Part shown: in pieces, positions 53,621 to 62,541 of the stretch | How positions within the stretch are numbered: position 1 is the stretch's first letter | Layout: every line of letters begins with the position of its first letter | Assembly: GCA_965229095.1 (NCBI GenBank) | Contig: OZ245855.1 | Location: 2,046,001-2,110,000 of the forward strand | Direction: 5' to 3' | Source: Taibaiella sp965229095 | GTDB taxonomy: Bacteria; Bacteroidota; Bacteroidia; Chitinophagales; Chitinophagaceae | DNA: 64,000 bases | The notes under the pieces: model-generated | Database searches by the model: none | Seen by the model: only the letters and a program-made list of their open reading frames with translations | Told to the model about the DNA's origin: nothing | Translations under genes and position numbers: made by a program

Positions 53621-54841
53621 ATGAAAAAACATATCATAACCTGCGTTATTGCAATACTACTCTGCACTACGTTGCATGCCCAATGGCAGGAGACAATGTT
53701 CGAAGAGCATACACCGGCAATATCCGCATTCTCCGATCTTGTCCTCAACGATGACGGCAGCATGATCATATATCGCAAAACGATAGGCAATACACCTTAT
53801 TTTTATACCAGCGACAACAACGGAGCTACCTGGGAAAGAAAGAGCATTGCCCCTGCACTAAACAGCCAGATAGGCCAGGATGCCTGCTGGGGCTACAGCA
53901 GCATCCGGAAAGATGCCCTGGGCTTGTTACAGTTGAGCCTAAAATACCAGCCCTGCTATAGCCATAACCAAATGGACTACACAGGCTACCAAAGCCCCGA
54001 CAACGGCACATCCTGGCAACCGTCAGGCAATACCGCAACCGGGGAGACAGCCTTGCAGGAAGGCGAAAGCCTCTGGTTCAACCAAGCGCTGGACGCCAAT
54101 AAGGCTGTGATGGTAAGCATTGGCTCTTATACCGCCGATGCGGGTAATGTCTATGTCTATAAGACAACGGATGGTGGCGCTCACTGGAACAGAACGCCGG
54201 TTTCCCTGGGTGGCAGTGAAGTCAGTGCCTACAGCATCGCAGGCCTCAGGTTTGCCGATGAAAACAAGGGCACCTTATTCCTAAGCAATCAATACCTGAC
54301 CACAACCGATGGCGGGCAAACCTGGGAAGAGCATATCTATCCCGTTAACCAGGGCTTTGTTACTTCCGTTGACTTTACCGACGAGCAGCATATATATGCC
54401 GCTACCTACGATGCCGATGGTACCGACGTCTATCTCTTCAGCCAGGACCTGTCTACGGCAATGGTCGTTTATCATGCCGATAAAGACCGCGTGTACAAGG
54501 TGAAATGTAAAGAAGCAGACGTGCATTTGCTTACCGTGCAAGGTAAATACGTAAGGAAGATCGAAACAGGAATCATCTCGAAGCATGTCCTGCAGCAATC
54601 GGACCAGTTCCTGGTTTATCCCAATCCTTCCGTTACCGAAATCACGATCTCGGCAGCCGGCAGCCTCAAAGGTAATGTGGTGAAGCTGTTCGATATTAAC
54701 GGCAAGCTTATCGCTACTGTAACATGCAACAACGATAAAGTAACGATCAATACCAAATCGTTCGCAGCCGGAAACTATTTCGCCGAGCTGCAAACCGCTT
54801 CCGGGAAAAGAGTAGCGATCATGAAATGGGTAAAAAAGTAA
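53621..54841 (+). CDS. Secreted BNR-repeat protein with T9SS sorting domain
   Basis: This 406-residue protein has a signal peptide (MKKHIITCVIAILLCTTLHA). It has several Asp-box/BNR-type turns (TSDNNGATWERK, TTDGGAHWNRT, TTDGGQTWEE) forming a sialidase- or Ycf48-like propeller. The C-terminal T9SS domain begins at FLVYPNPSVTEITIS and ends YFAELQTASGKRVAIMKWVK. Asp-box proteins often bind glycans, but no sialidase catalytic residues were identified. It is the third gene of the set with the tyrosinase and is followed by a strong terminator. Confidence 0.85.
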   Translation: MKKHIITCVIAILLCTTLHAQWQETMFEEHTPAISAFSDLVLNDDGSMIIYRKTIGNTPYFYTSDNNGATWERKSIAPALNSQIGQDACWGYSSIRKDALGLLQLSLKYQPCYSHNQMDYTGYQSPDNGTSWQPSGNTATGETALQEGESLWFNQALDANKAVMVSIGSYTADAGNVYVYKTTDGGAHWNRTPVSLGGSEVSAYSIAGLRFADENKGTLFLSNQYLTTTDGGQTWEEHIYPVNQGFVTSVDFTDEQHIYAATYDADGTDVYLFSQDLSTAMVVYHADKDRVYKVKCKEADVHLLTVQGKYVRKIETGIISKHVLQQSDQFLVYPNPSVTEITISAAGSLKGNVVKLFDINGKLIATVTCNNDKVTINTKSFAAGNYFAELQTASGKRVAIMKWVKK

Positions 54842-54862
54842 ATTGCTATTGTATTAGCCATA

Positions 54863-54901
54863 AATAAAAGCGTCCGGTGGATATCACCGGACGCTTTTAT
54901 T
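54863..54901. terminator. Bidirectional terminator
   Basis: A perfect stem of at least 14 bp, extendable to 17, joins AAAAGCGTCCGGTG (54866-54879) and CACCGGACGCTTTT (54885-54898) around a five-base loop. A/T runs lie on both sides, so it serves both convergent genes. Confidence 0.92.
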
Positions 54902-54917
54902 ATTAAAAAAACGTTGC

Positions 54918-56018
54918 TTACAACGCCTGTAATACCTCCCGTATCCGGCGGGCGATCGCTTCAAAAGATAAATGCTCCCGGAACCGGCTCAATACTTTTT
55001 GCCTTTCCTCCGGTATCTTCATTGTGCTGCTGGCTAATAATGCGCCTGTAAGTGCAGCTTCATCACCTTGTTCATACAACAGGCCGTAAACCCCGCCGGT
55101 CATGGCGGCAAAGGATGGGATGCGGCTCAGTATAGGGATACAGCCGCAGGACATGCCCTCGCAAACCGAGGTTCCTGCTGCTTCGTAATGAGAGCTGGAG
55201 ATGATAAAGTCAGCACTGCAAAACCAATGCTGCAACCCGGCATGAGGCACCTCGCCCACCAGGTGTATATACCTGGCCACCTCTGGATGAGAGGCCAGCC
55301 AGTCCTGCATTGGGGGCAATAATGTATCCATCTGGTAGATCATGTACAAGTGGGCATCTTTTCCCTGGCTTACAAAGGAACCGAAGGCTTTCAGTACGAG
55401 CAAGGGATCTTTATTGGCATTCAAATGTCCTACCCAAAGGTAATTATTACGGGTAGCGATTGCCGTTATAGCAAGAGCCTGCTCCCTGGGTTCCGGTCCG
55501 AATACCGAAGAGACTTCCATGATCTCCTTTACCTTTTGCCCGTCGGTGATGATCCCCTCCTGTCGATAGATTTCAGCCTGTGCTGTTGCTGTAAAAAAAT
55601 AAGCATCGACATAACGGGCCGCCCATCGCTGCAACCATTTTTTAAAGGGATGCCGCAAAGGCTGTCCGCCGTGATCCTGCACGACAAGCTTGCATTTATT
55701 ATCCAGGAAAAAGTTTAAAGATAATAGCTGTAAAGGAAACTGCATCCCATGTACGATCACCACGTCGGGCGCTTCGCGGGCGATCATACGGTGTACCCGC
55801 CAGGGCAGGCGCAGGGCTTTGCGGCTGCATTTCAGGAAGCGATACTCCAATCCATTCCGCTTGAAACTCCCGTTGTAGTTGATGAAATCGATAAAGATCA
55901 CCTGCTCCTTCTGCGCCACGGCTTCCCATATCCCTTTAAAGAAAGAGGATTTACTGATCCAGGCTTCCGGATCGTGCTCCTCCGGGAAGCTGACATGGGA
56001 GATGTTGATGATCTTCAT
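54918..56018 (-). CDS. GT4 family glycosyltransferase
   Basis: This 366-residue GT-B enzyme is the last gene of the surface polysaccharide cluster. The N-terminal half starts MKIINISHVSFPEEHDPEAW and has VVIVHGMQFPLQLLSL. The donor-binding half has NYLWVGHLNANKDPLLVLKA, and SSSHYEAAGTSVCEGMSCGC containing the E-x7-E motif. Eighteen bases separate it from the GT2 gene upstream. Donor and linkage are unknown. Confidence 0.88.
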   Translation of the reverse strand: MKIINISHVSFPEEHDPEAWISKSSFFKGIWEAVAQKEQVIFIDFINYNGSFKRNGLEYRFLKCSRKALRLPWRVHRMIAREAPDVVIVHGMQFPLQLLSLNFFLDNKCKLVVQDHGGQPLRHPFKKWLQRWAARYVDAYFFTATAQAEIYRQEGIITDGQKVKEIMEVSSVFGPEPREQALAITAIATRNNYLWVGHLNANKDPLLVLKAFGSFVSQGKDAHLYMIYQMDTLLPPMQDWLASHPEVARYIHLVGEVPHAGLQHWFCSADFIISSSHYEAAGTSVCEGMSCGCIPILSRIPSFAAMTGGVYGLLYEQGDEAALTGALLASSTMKIPEERQKVLSRFREHLSFEAIARRIREVLQAL

Positions 56019-56036
56019 AGTTACAAAAATACCGGA

Positions 56037-57062
56037 TCAGAAAGATTTCAATAGCAGTACGGCACAACATTTCTTTCTTTTCCATAAAGGCAATAGCCGG
56101 TAGGCAAGCGGCCAGCCTGCTATACGATGCAACCGCAGCAAGAGCAGGTCGGCCCTGTCCCTGAGGCCTACAGGCGTTCCGTTCTGCTTGAGTTGCTGTA
56201 TGAAAACAACTATAAATACAGAGAGGCATTGTTCTACTACCTTACGATGCGGCAATTGATCTTTGTCGTAGTAAAGAATAATCAGGGTCTCGATCAGGGC
56301 ATTGATCTGGTGCCTGTCGATAAGGCGAGTAAATTCGGGTTGCAGGGCATGGTTGCGTACAAGGGCCAATTCCCGCAGGTAAACATCATGAGCGTCCTTT
56401 ATTTTCCGGTCCGAGAGCAAACGCCGGGTAAGCGAATCCTGCCGGGATAGTATAGTCAGGCCAATGTTGCCGTCAAAAACGATATGCTGCGCCCGGAGCA
56501 GGTAGCTCAATAAAAAATACCGGTCCTCGAACCAATGACCTTCGGGGAAGCGCAATGTTTTGATAATAGCGGTACGGTAAAGCTTGGCCCATACGGTAGA
56601 AGCCATACGGTATTCGTACATAGCCCTCACGCCATCGGCCCCCGAACCAGGCTTCCCCTCCCCTTTCCAGCCTGTTATCCACTCCGATCCCCGGCTGGCA
56701 TTCCTCATACGGAATTTGCCGATAACGACATCTGCATCGCCGATCTGCGCCATCCAGGAACGCAGCGCATCCGGTTCCAGTGTATCGTCGCTGTCGAGGA
56801 AAGTAAGGTAAGTGCCACCTGCCATTGCGATACCGGCATTACGTGCCACTCCGGGACCACCATTGGGTATATCGACCAGGATCACGTTAGGATGTGCAGT
56901 GCTGAATGTCTTAGCTATGGCAGGAGAACCATCGGTAGCTCCATCATTCACGAGGATAATTTCAATTGTCTCGTAAGACTGTGCCAGGGCCGATCGTACA
57001 GCCCTTTCCAGGTAGCGTTCCTCGTTGTAGAAGGGAATAATGATGCTGACCAGTACTGCCAT
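56037..57062 (-). CDS. GT2 family glycosyltransferase
   Basis: This 341-residue GT-A enzyme starts MAVLVSIIIPFYNEERYLER. ATG 57062 was chosen because the fold begins there and overlaps the preceding stop by one base; the frame extends upstream only inside the neighbouring gene. It has EIILVNDGATDGSPAIA, GGPGVARNAGIAMAGGTYLT and the metal-binding TFLDSDDTLEPDAL. EWITGWKGEGKPGSG and HWFEDRYFLL are consistent with a polysaccharide elongation enzyme. The C-terminal 120 residues are helical and basic and may bind the membrane. Confidence 0.9.
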   Translation of the reverse strand: MAVLVSIIIPFYNEERYLERAVRSALAQSYETIEIILVNDGATDGSPAIAKTFSTAHPNVILVDIPNGGPGVARNAGIAMAGGTYLTFLDSDDTLEPDALRSWMAQIGDADVVIGKFRMRNASRGSEWITGWKGEGKPGSGADGVRAMYEYRMASTVWAKLYRTAIIKTLRFPEGHWFEDRYFLLSYLLRAQHIVFDGNIGLTILSRQDSLTRRLLSDRKIKDAHDVYLRELALVRNHALQPEFTRLIDRHQINALIETLIILYYDKDQLPHRKVVEQCLSVFIVVFIQQLKQNGTPVGLRDRADLLLLRLHRIAGWPLAYRLLPLWKRKKCCAVLLLKSF

Positions 57063-57805
57063 CAGGAGTTGTGTTTTACGATGTGACGCACCAGTTGCTG
57101 TTGCATCGCCAACAAGCGTCCCATATCCGCAGGCGGCGTCCAGGCTGAACCGACCTGGTCGGCCACTACCAAGAAGCAAGCTACCTTTACTTTGTAAAAA
57201 TGGGCAAAAGCATAGGCTGCTGCGCACTCCATTTCGATCAGCCGGCAACCGGCTGTCCTGGCTTCCTGCAGGAAGGATGGTGTTTCCCGGAAGGGACTAT
57301 CGGTAGAACAACAGGCAATGCCTTGCACACCCGCTGCAGCAGCCAGTTCCTGCACAAAAGACAGGTCGTAAGGCACGATCATCGTACCGGGATAATAGGA
57401 TGCAGTAATGCCATTGGCACTAAGCGCCTGCGCTACGTAAAAAGCGCTGCCCGGTTTTATTGCCGCATCCAGTGCAGCACAAAGACCTATAAAAATGAAT
57501 TCCGATACACCCAAAGCTTGCAGCTCTTCCATTAAAGTGACCAGCGCCGGGGCACCGCTGCCAAAGCCGCTGCAATACACATAATCGCCTTCGACCGATA
57601 CTTTACCGTTGATGCCTTTAATGTTTTTGGAAAAAAGCCGCAGCTCAGCCGAAAATACCTGGTGCGTCAAGGCTACGATCGCCTTGTTTGGTAAGGTTTG
57701 GAAATTGTAGACCCCTCTTTCCCGCTTCCAGTCTGTGATCATCGATGCCTGCAATACGGCCTTTTCTTTATGGTACTCGTTTACGGACATAAGTTGATGG
57801 GGCAA
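57062..57805 (-). CDS. Nucleoside phosphorylase-family protein
   Basis: This 247-residue protein has the PNP/UDP phosphorylase fold signatures. These are GDYVYCSGFGSGAPALVTLM (phosphate and ribose region), FIFIGLCAALDAAIKPGSAF, STDSPFRETPSF and RLIEMECAAAYAFAHFYKVK, where EMEC matches the EME ribose-binding motif. MSVNEYHKEKAV at 57790 is an alternative start. It is odd within a glycan cluster: it may recycle a nucleoside released in sugar activation or act on a nucleoside-like sugar. Its stop overlaps the start of the GT2 gene by one base. Confidence 0.8.
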   Translation of the reverse strand: MPHQLMSVNEYHKEKAVLQASMITDWKRERGVYNFQTLPNKAIVALTHQVFSAELRLFSKNIKGINGKVSVEGDYVYCSGFGSGAPALVTLMEELQALGVSEFIFIGLCAALDAAIKPGSAFYVAQALSANGITASYYPGTMIVPYDLSFVQELAAAAGVQGIACCSTDSPFRETPSFLQEARTAGCRLIEMECAAAYAFAHFYKVKVACFLVVADQVGSAWTPPADMGRLLAMQQQLVRHIVKHNS

Positions 57806-57817
57806 TATTATTCGGTC

Positions 57818-58627
57818 TTAAACAATAGGTTTCTTTTCCAATGTGATCATGTAATGGTCGCAGCAACGGTTAAAAGGGAACCAATTGCTGATCCTTTTAT
57901 CTACAGCGCTGAGGAGCCGGTATAATTTGGGATAACGCTCCACGAAGCCCTGGTAAAATTCAGGCGGGACGGTTATATAAATACCTTTCACTGTCAGCGT
58001 CCTGAAATCCTTGTGCAGTGCACGGATCACGTAACCAGGGTTGTAATAGTAGCAGGAGAAATAAACGCCTTCCACCCTGGCCGGCGTATGCTTGCGGAAG
58101 CGCCTGAAAGCAGTTTTAAAATCGCCTTTCAAGGCCATGATTAATTCCCAGGGAGTCACCTTGGGCATGATAACCAACGTAGCTTTGCCCCCATCATTCA
58201 GGCGATCCCTGAATTGCTGTAGCACCTGGTTCAGGTCATCCGTACAATTCAATCCGCCGAAATTGGAGATGATATAATCAAATTTCCGGTCGCCCAGCCG
58301 GTCCAGCTCGGAGAAAGAACATCGCTGCACCTCGATATGATCCTCCACCCTTTGCTCCAGCACTTTGACCCTTAGCTGTTCCAGCATACCTTCGGCATTG
58401 TCCGTGGCCAGCAGATAATGTCCTTGAGCGGCAAAATAAAGGCTGTCGATACCGGTACCGCAATTGAGCTCCAGCACCGTGCTGCCGGGTTTTATCTGTG
58501 CATCTACTTCGGCCCGGTATATGTCCCTTAAATGATCGGTGAGCTTGTTCTCCACATTGATCCGGTCGAAGATACCCGACTGTGCAGAGAATGCTTTGCT
58601 GACCAATGTTTCGTTTTGTTTCATCAT
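57818..58627 (-). CDS. SAM-dependent methyltransferase
   Basis: This class I methyltransferase of 269 residues has motif I in VLELNCGTGIDSLYFAAQGH, the acidic motif ATDNAEGML, and FDYIISNFGGLNCTDDL as motif IV. A strong hydrophobic C-terminal part includes VYFSCYYYNPGYVIRALHKD. Adjacent Met codons at 58627 and 58624 make the exact start uncertain. It probably methylates a glycan or lipid-linked intermediate of this cluster. It lies 12 bases upstream of the nucleoside phosphorylase gene. Confidence 0.82.
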   Translation of the reverse strand: MMKQNETLVSKAFSAQSGIFDRINVENKLTDHLRDIYRAEVDAQIKPGSTVLELNCGTGIDSLYFAAQGHYLLATDNAEGMLEQLRVKVLEQRVEDHIEVQRCSFSELDRLGDRKFDYIISNFGGLNCTDDLNQVLQQFRDRLNDGGKATLVIMPKVTPWELIMALKGDFKTAFRRFRKHTPARVEGVYFSCYYYNPGYVIRALHKDFRTLTVKGIYITVPPEFYQGFVERYPKLYRLLSAVDKRISNWFPFNRCCDHYMITLEKKPIV

Positions 58628-58648
58628 AAGGTGACCGCTGCTGTAAAA

Positions 58649-59434
58649 TTACTGTTTCCTGATCTCAATCCAGGGAAATGGGGAATCGTTTTTCCGGAAC
58701 AGGGAAGTCAGGAAATTACTGGCCGGACGGTAACGGATCACAGGATCGTAGGCTTTTATTTGCTCCAGGGAATGGTGACAATAATGCTGCGCCAGGCTGC
58801 CGCAACCCAGGCTATCATAGTAGCGGGCTGTGGCTGCCCTGGCCCGGTCCCGGTCCTGCTCCGGGTAAAAGGGCGTATCGATAATGTGAATCGAACCGCC
58901 AGGCTTCAATAGCCTTTTACATTTATGGATCAAAGCGTCTATCTCCTTAAAGTACTGGAAGGAACAGCAAAAGGTGACCAGGTCGGCGTCGGCTTCTTCG
59001 AATACATGTTCGTCAAAAATATCGAGATAATACCATTGTAGTTTGGGGTTGTCTTCAAAGGCCGTAGCAGCTTGCTGCAATTCCCGCAGATTGACATCTA
59101 CACCATATACCTTGCCGGCATAAGCGGATATGGTATTGGCAAAAAAGCCGTTGCCGCAACCGATATCGATTATGGTTGCCGCTCCCGGCTTGCGGTTTTT
59201 CAGGTAATGCATAAAACGGTTGATACTACCGACGCGCATTTTCCATTCTGCCGCATGCAGGTAGCCGGCAGGTACCTGTGGCAATTGCCTGATCTCATCG
59301 ATGCTGAAGATCCTTTGTTCTTTGCCTCTTACTTGAAGATAGTCTTTTTCAAAAGCGCCGAATTGCGCCAATGCGGATGGCGATACCCATACGCCTTCAT
59401 CCCTGTATAGCCCTTCCGTACTTGTATTGATCAT
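58649..59434 (-). CDS. SAM-dependent methyltransferase
   Basis: This second class I methyltransferase (261 residues) begins with about 90 residues of its own (YRDEGVWVSPSALAQFGAFE). Motif I follows in ATIIDIGCGNGFFANTISAY, then VYGVDVNLRELQQAA and a motif IV region YLDIFDEHVFEEADADLVTF. FPWIEIRKQ closes it. It is not a recent duplicate of the neighbouring methyltransferase. The gene lies 21 bases upstream of it and 12 bases after the radical SAM gene. A sugar O-methyl, C-methyl or N-methyl role is possible; substrate unknown. Confidence 0.82.
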   Translation of the reverse strand: MINTSTEGLYRDEGVWVSPSALAQFGAFEKDYLQVRGKEQRIFSIDEIRQLPQVPAGYLHAAEWKMRVGSINRFMHYLKNRKPGAATIIDIGCGNGFFANTISAYAGKVYGVDVNLRELQQAATAFEDNPKLQWYYLDIFDEHVFEEADADLVTFCCSFQYFKEIDALIHKCKRLLKPGGSIHIIDTPFYPEQDRDRARAATARYYDSLGCGSLAQHYCHHSLEQIKAYDPVIRYRPASNFLTSLFRKNDSPFPWIEIRKQ

Positions 59435-59446
59435 AGCTAAGTGGCT

Positions 59447-60868
59447 TTACCGGGTATATTGTTGCAATTTCCTGTTGTAGTATTTTTCCAGGAGATAATA
59501 CTTGATCATTTTCAGCAAACGTCCGGGAACCGGTTGGGTAGTAGTTTTCAGCTTTCGAAACCGGTAAATATAATGTGTATAACGATGCAGTTTTTTATAG
59601 AAAGTGCTGGGATAAGTATTGTGGAACATCATATCCAGGTCGTCGGAATCGGTCCAATTGGCTTTGCTTACCAGGTCCTGCTTTACTTTATCATAAAACA
59701 CCGTACCCGGCAAGGGATAGGAAACGGAGATACCTATATCATCGGGCATCGTTTCTTTCAGCAAGTCAATAGTCAGGTGTATATCGGCCATGGTCTCGCC
59801 CAGGTAACCGTACTGCAGGAAGAAGGCGGCTTTGATGCCGTATTGCTTCAACAGGCGACGCGCTTCCCTTATCTGGGCTACCGTAGTGCCTTTATCCATG
59901 GCATCCAGTATTTTCTGCGACCCGCTTTCGGCACCCATCCATACTTCGTTACAACCGGAGTCGGAGAGATAGGCCACGTATTTTTCCTGCACCAGCAGAT
60001 CGGCCCTGGACTGTATCTTATACCCGGTTTTTACTTCCTTCTCCCGGACCTGCAGGGCAAATTCCTGTACCCAACTGCGTTTCAGGCCAAAGATATCGTC
60101 GCAGAACCAGATATGGTCCATGGCAAACATCTGTTTCAGCAGGACCATTTCCGCGACTACATTCTGCGGGCTGCGCATGTTGTAGCTATTGCCATACATG
60201 GGCTTGGCACACCAGTTGCATTTATAGGGGCAACCTCTTGTGGTAGCGATATTGATGGAGAAATAGCCGTGCTTATTTTGCCATACTTCTTTATAGGGCT
60301 GAATGTTTACCAGGTCCCAGGCAGGCAGTGGCAATTCGTCCAGGTGCTTGGCCACCGCCCTTTTCATATTCTTGTGCGGCGCACCGGAAAGCGTATAGAT
60401 CAGTCCGGGAATATGCTGCATATCAGTAGTGCCCTGCTGCAGTTCCTGCATCAATTCCAGCAAAGTATATTCCGCTTCGCCGGCGATCACAAAATCGGCA
60501 TCGTTGTCCAGGTATTTTTCATAATGATCGGCCGCATCGGAACTGGTTACGATCACTTTGCAGCCATATTGCCGGGCCAGGTGCTGCATGCGGAAAGCCG
60601 CGTCCCTCATATTGCTCAGGCACATCTTGGTCAGGTAATTGAACCCGTCGTCGTACATCACCAATACATCGGGCTTAAAGCGGTCCAGCTCCGGAATGAT
60701 CTCTTCCGGCTTATGAGCAAACATGGTATCGAATAAGGCCACTTCAAAGCCGTGCTGCCGCAACAAAGAGGCAGCCCATATCGTACCTAAAGGCGGATAA
60801 GGCTGTGCATGCGATACCTGTTTGGGATCGAACTGCAAAAAATAGGAATGACTGAATAAAACTTTCAA
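59447..60868 (-). CDS. B12-binding radical SAM protein
   Basis: This 473-residue protein has an N-terminal cobalamin-binding-like domain (PLGTIWAASLLRQHGFEVAL, KPDVLVMYDDGFNYL). The radical SAM barrel carries the iron-sulphur motif GCPYKCNWC near residue 212. Further elements are VWMGAESGSQKILDAMDKGT and FFLQYGYLGETMADIHLT. Such enzymes often methylate unactivated carbons or phosphorus or rearrange sugars in natural-product and surface-glycan pathways. The stop lies 12 bases before the methyltransferase gene, and its ATG overlaps the nucleotidyltransferase gene by four bases, so this is one transcription unit. Confidence 0.9.
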   Translation of the reverse strand: MKVLFSHSYFLQFDPKQVSHAQPYPPLGTIWAASLLRQHGFEVALFDTMFAHKPEEIIPELDRFKPDVLVMYDDGFNYLTKMCLSNMRDAAFRMQHLARQYGCKVIVTSSDAADHYEKYLDNDADFVIAGEAEYTLLELMQELQQGTTDMQHIPGLIYTLSGAPHKNMKRAVAKHLDELPLPAWDLVNIQPYKEVWQNKHGYFSINIATTRGCPYKCNWCAKPMYGNSYNMRSPQNVVAEMVLLKQMFAMDHIWFCDDIFGLKRSWVQEFALQVREKEVKTGYKIQSRADLLVQEKYVAYLSDSGCNEVWMGAESGSQKILDAMDKGTTVAQIREARRLLKQYGIKAAFFLQYGYLGETMADIHLTIDLLKETMPDDIGISVSYPLPGTVFYDKVKQDLVSKANWTDSDDLDMMFHNTYPSTFYKKLHRYTHYIYRFRKLKTTTQPVPGRLLKMIKYYLLEKYYNRKLQQYTR

Positions 60869-61755
60869 GGTTGGTCCTGCCGTAGCTGTTTAAGTATGGT
60901 TTTCTGGTAGTTTTTCGGATGATTCTTGGATATATAGGGCGTAGTTTTGAAAGCCAGCGGGTAATCCTCCATGGGGTAGCCTTTCTTTCTCCATTTTTTC
61001 CGCCATTTGCTATCGGTCCAGGACATCAGCAGGCGGTTAAGCGGCCGCCAGCCATTGTTGACCTCTTTTCCATAGCGTTCCGTATAGTAATCCAGTTTAT
61101 CGTTATCGGCCTGCGGCTGATGGATCAGGGGCAGGTGATCAAAGTTCGGTAAATTCCCTTTATTCTTGATCAGCAGCAAGCGGTACATGGGTTCGTTGTA
61201 CACAGGTATAAGGGTACTCAGCTCTATCTGGGTAAATAAATTGCGTTCTTCCAGTTCAAGGGCGTGTTCGTCAATAAAATAATTCATGCACATCCAATGC
61301 TGCCTGCCCACCAGGAAGCTTACTTTCTTGACCAGGTGCAACAGGGTACGGCATATCCAGAGCGTATTGTGTGCCGCTACTATAAAGTAATCGAAGTCTG
61401 TCTTTTCGTTGGCATAGCCTTTCGACAGGGAGCCCGAAATACCTACAAATCGTACAAACGGAAAGCAGCCGATGAGCTTTCCCATTTTCCTGGCCTTAGG
61501 CATCACCAATGCTGCCTGCTCCTCGCCCTGCTTTCTTTTCTCAATATCTTTTTCTGTGCCGTTATAAAGATAATAGTCCCCTATTTTATGTATAACGCCC
61601 AGGGTAATCATTTCATCGAGATATTGTGCCAGGCTTGCTGCGCTCTCCTGCCCCCCGGAGAATTTCAATATTTCGCCGAATTTAAGGGGATGCCTGAAAA
61701 TGCTGAAATATTTCAGCAGGGTAAGGGCTTCGGTATCTTTGCGCAGTTGTTCCAT
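60865..61755 (-). CDS. Nucleotidyltransferase-fold protein with winged-helix-like N-terminus
   Basis: This 296-residue protein begins with a helical, winged-helix-like part (LLKYFSIFRHPLKFGEILKF, MITLGVIHKIGDYYLYNG). The nucleotidyltransferase active-site pattern FVGISGSLSKGYANEKTDFD (GS...DxD) follows, with YFIVAA after it. The rest is helical. It is not a normal sugar-nucleotide enzyme; related minimal nucleotidyltransferases modify small molecules or proteins. The gene overlaps the radical SAM gene by four bases and the initiating transferase gene by one, which suggests it modifies the same product. Confidence 0.75.
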   Translation of the reverse strand: MEQLRKDTEALTLLKYFSIFRHPLKFGEILKFSGGQESAASLAQYLDEMITLGVIHKIGDYYLYNGTEKDIEKRKQGEEQAALVMPKARKMGKLIGCFPFVRFVGISGSLSKGYANEKTDFDYFIVAAHNTLWICRTLLHLVKKVSFLVGRQHWMCMNYFIDEHALELEERNLFTQIELSTLIPVYNEPMYRLLLIKNKGNLPNFDHLPLIHQPQADNDKLDYYTERYGKEVNNGWRPLNRLLMSWTDSKWRKKWRKKGYPMEDYPLAFKTTPYISKNHPKNYQKTILKQLRQDQP

Positions 61756-62429
61756 TATTTACCGGCCATTTTAAAAAGTTCCTTAAACATCATACCCGCA
61801 GTGGCCGCAACGATCCAGAGATCGAGCAGTAGGCTGTAATTTTCCACGTAGATCAGGTCCAGGGCCGTCCGTTTGCGGATACTACGCGCATCGCTGGTAT
61901 CTCCTTTATAACCCTTTACCTGCGCCAGCCCCGTAATACCCGGCCTTACCAGGCATCTCTGATGGTAACGCTCCGACAGGCGTTCAAATTTAAGATTATC
62001 GCTGATCATATGCGGCCTCGGGCCTACTATGCTCATTTGTCCCAGGAGCACATTAATAAACTGGGGCAATTCGTCGAGACCCGAAACACGAAGTACCCTG
62101 CCTATCCGGGTTATTCTTCTGTCAGCTTCGCCGGCAGCCAGGGCATCGGCTTCTTCGTTGTGTACCATAGTCCGGAATTTGAGACAACGAAACACTTTGT
62201 TGTTCAGGCCATTTCTTTTCTGCACAAAAAAGGCGCCACCCCTGGAATCCAGGCGGATGAGCACATACAACAAAGGGAAAAGCAAAGGGAAAAGAACCAG
62301 TATTACCACAAGAGAAAATAGGATGTCAAACAAACGTTTCCCCACCCGTTTTACCTTTCGATCAGGTAAAACATAAGCTGCGTCTTCCCGGAAAGTAATT
62401 TCTGCTATATGCTGCTCCTGCACTATCAT
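61755..62429 (-). CDS. Initiating sugar-phosphate transferase (polyprenyl-P)
   Basis: This 224-residue enzyme of the bacterial sugar transferase family puts the first sugar phosphate on undecaprenyl phosphate. It has VGKRLFDILFSLVVILVLFP with one membrane segment, GGAFFVQKRNGLNNKVFRCL, and the catalytic KFRTMVHNEEADAL. LRVSGLDELPQFINVLLGQM, SIVGPRPHM and RPGITGLAQVKG are all typical. It is a short form without the extra N-terminal helices of WbaP/PssE types. The start lies 112 bases beyond the polymerase stop, so a promoter may lie in that gap. Confidence 0.93.
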   Translation of the reverse strand: MIVQEQHIAEITFREDAAYVLPDRKVKRVGKRLFDILFSLVVILVLFPLLFPLLYVLIRLDSRGGAFFVQKRNGLNNKVFRCLKFRTMVHNEEADALAAGEADRRITRIGRVLRVSGLDELPQFINVLLGQMSIVGPRPHMISDNLKFERLSERYHQRCLVRPGITGLAQVKGYKGDTSDARSIRKRTALDLIYVENYSLLLDLWIVAATAGMMFKELFKMAGK

Positions 62430-62541
62430 CTGAAACGCTTCTTATGGGTTAATGGCTATGTTGCAAATTAAAAAATCCGGTCTTATATCAAAATGGGGCC
62501 GGTTCATCGGGGAATACCGGATACTGAAACGGTAAAATCAG

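Noticed and set aside
59441..60736. Open frame antisense to the radical SAM gene (431 codons, plus)
   Set aside because: The minus-strand frame carries GCPYKCNWC and is certain; the opposite frame has no domain.
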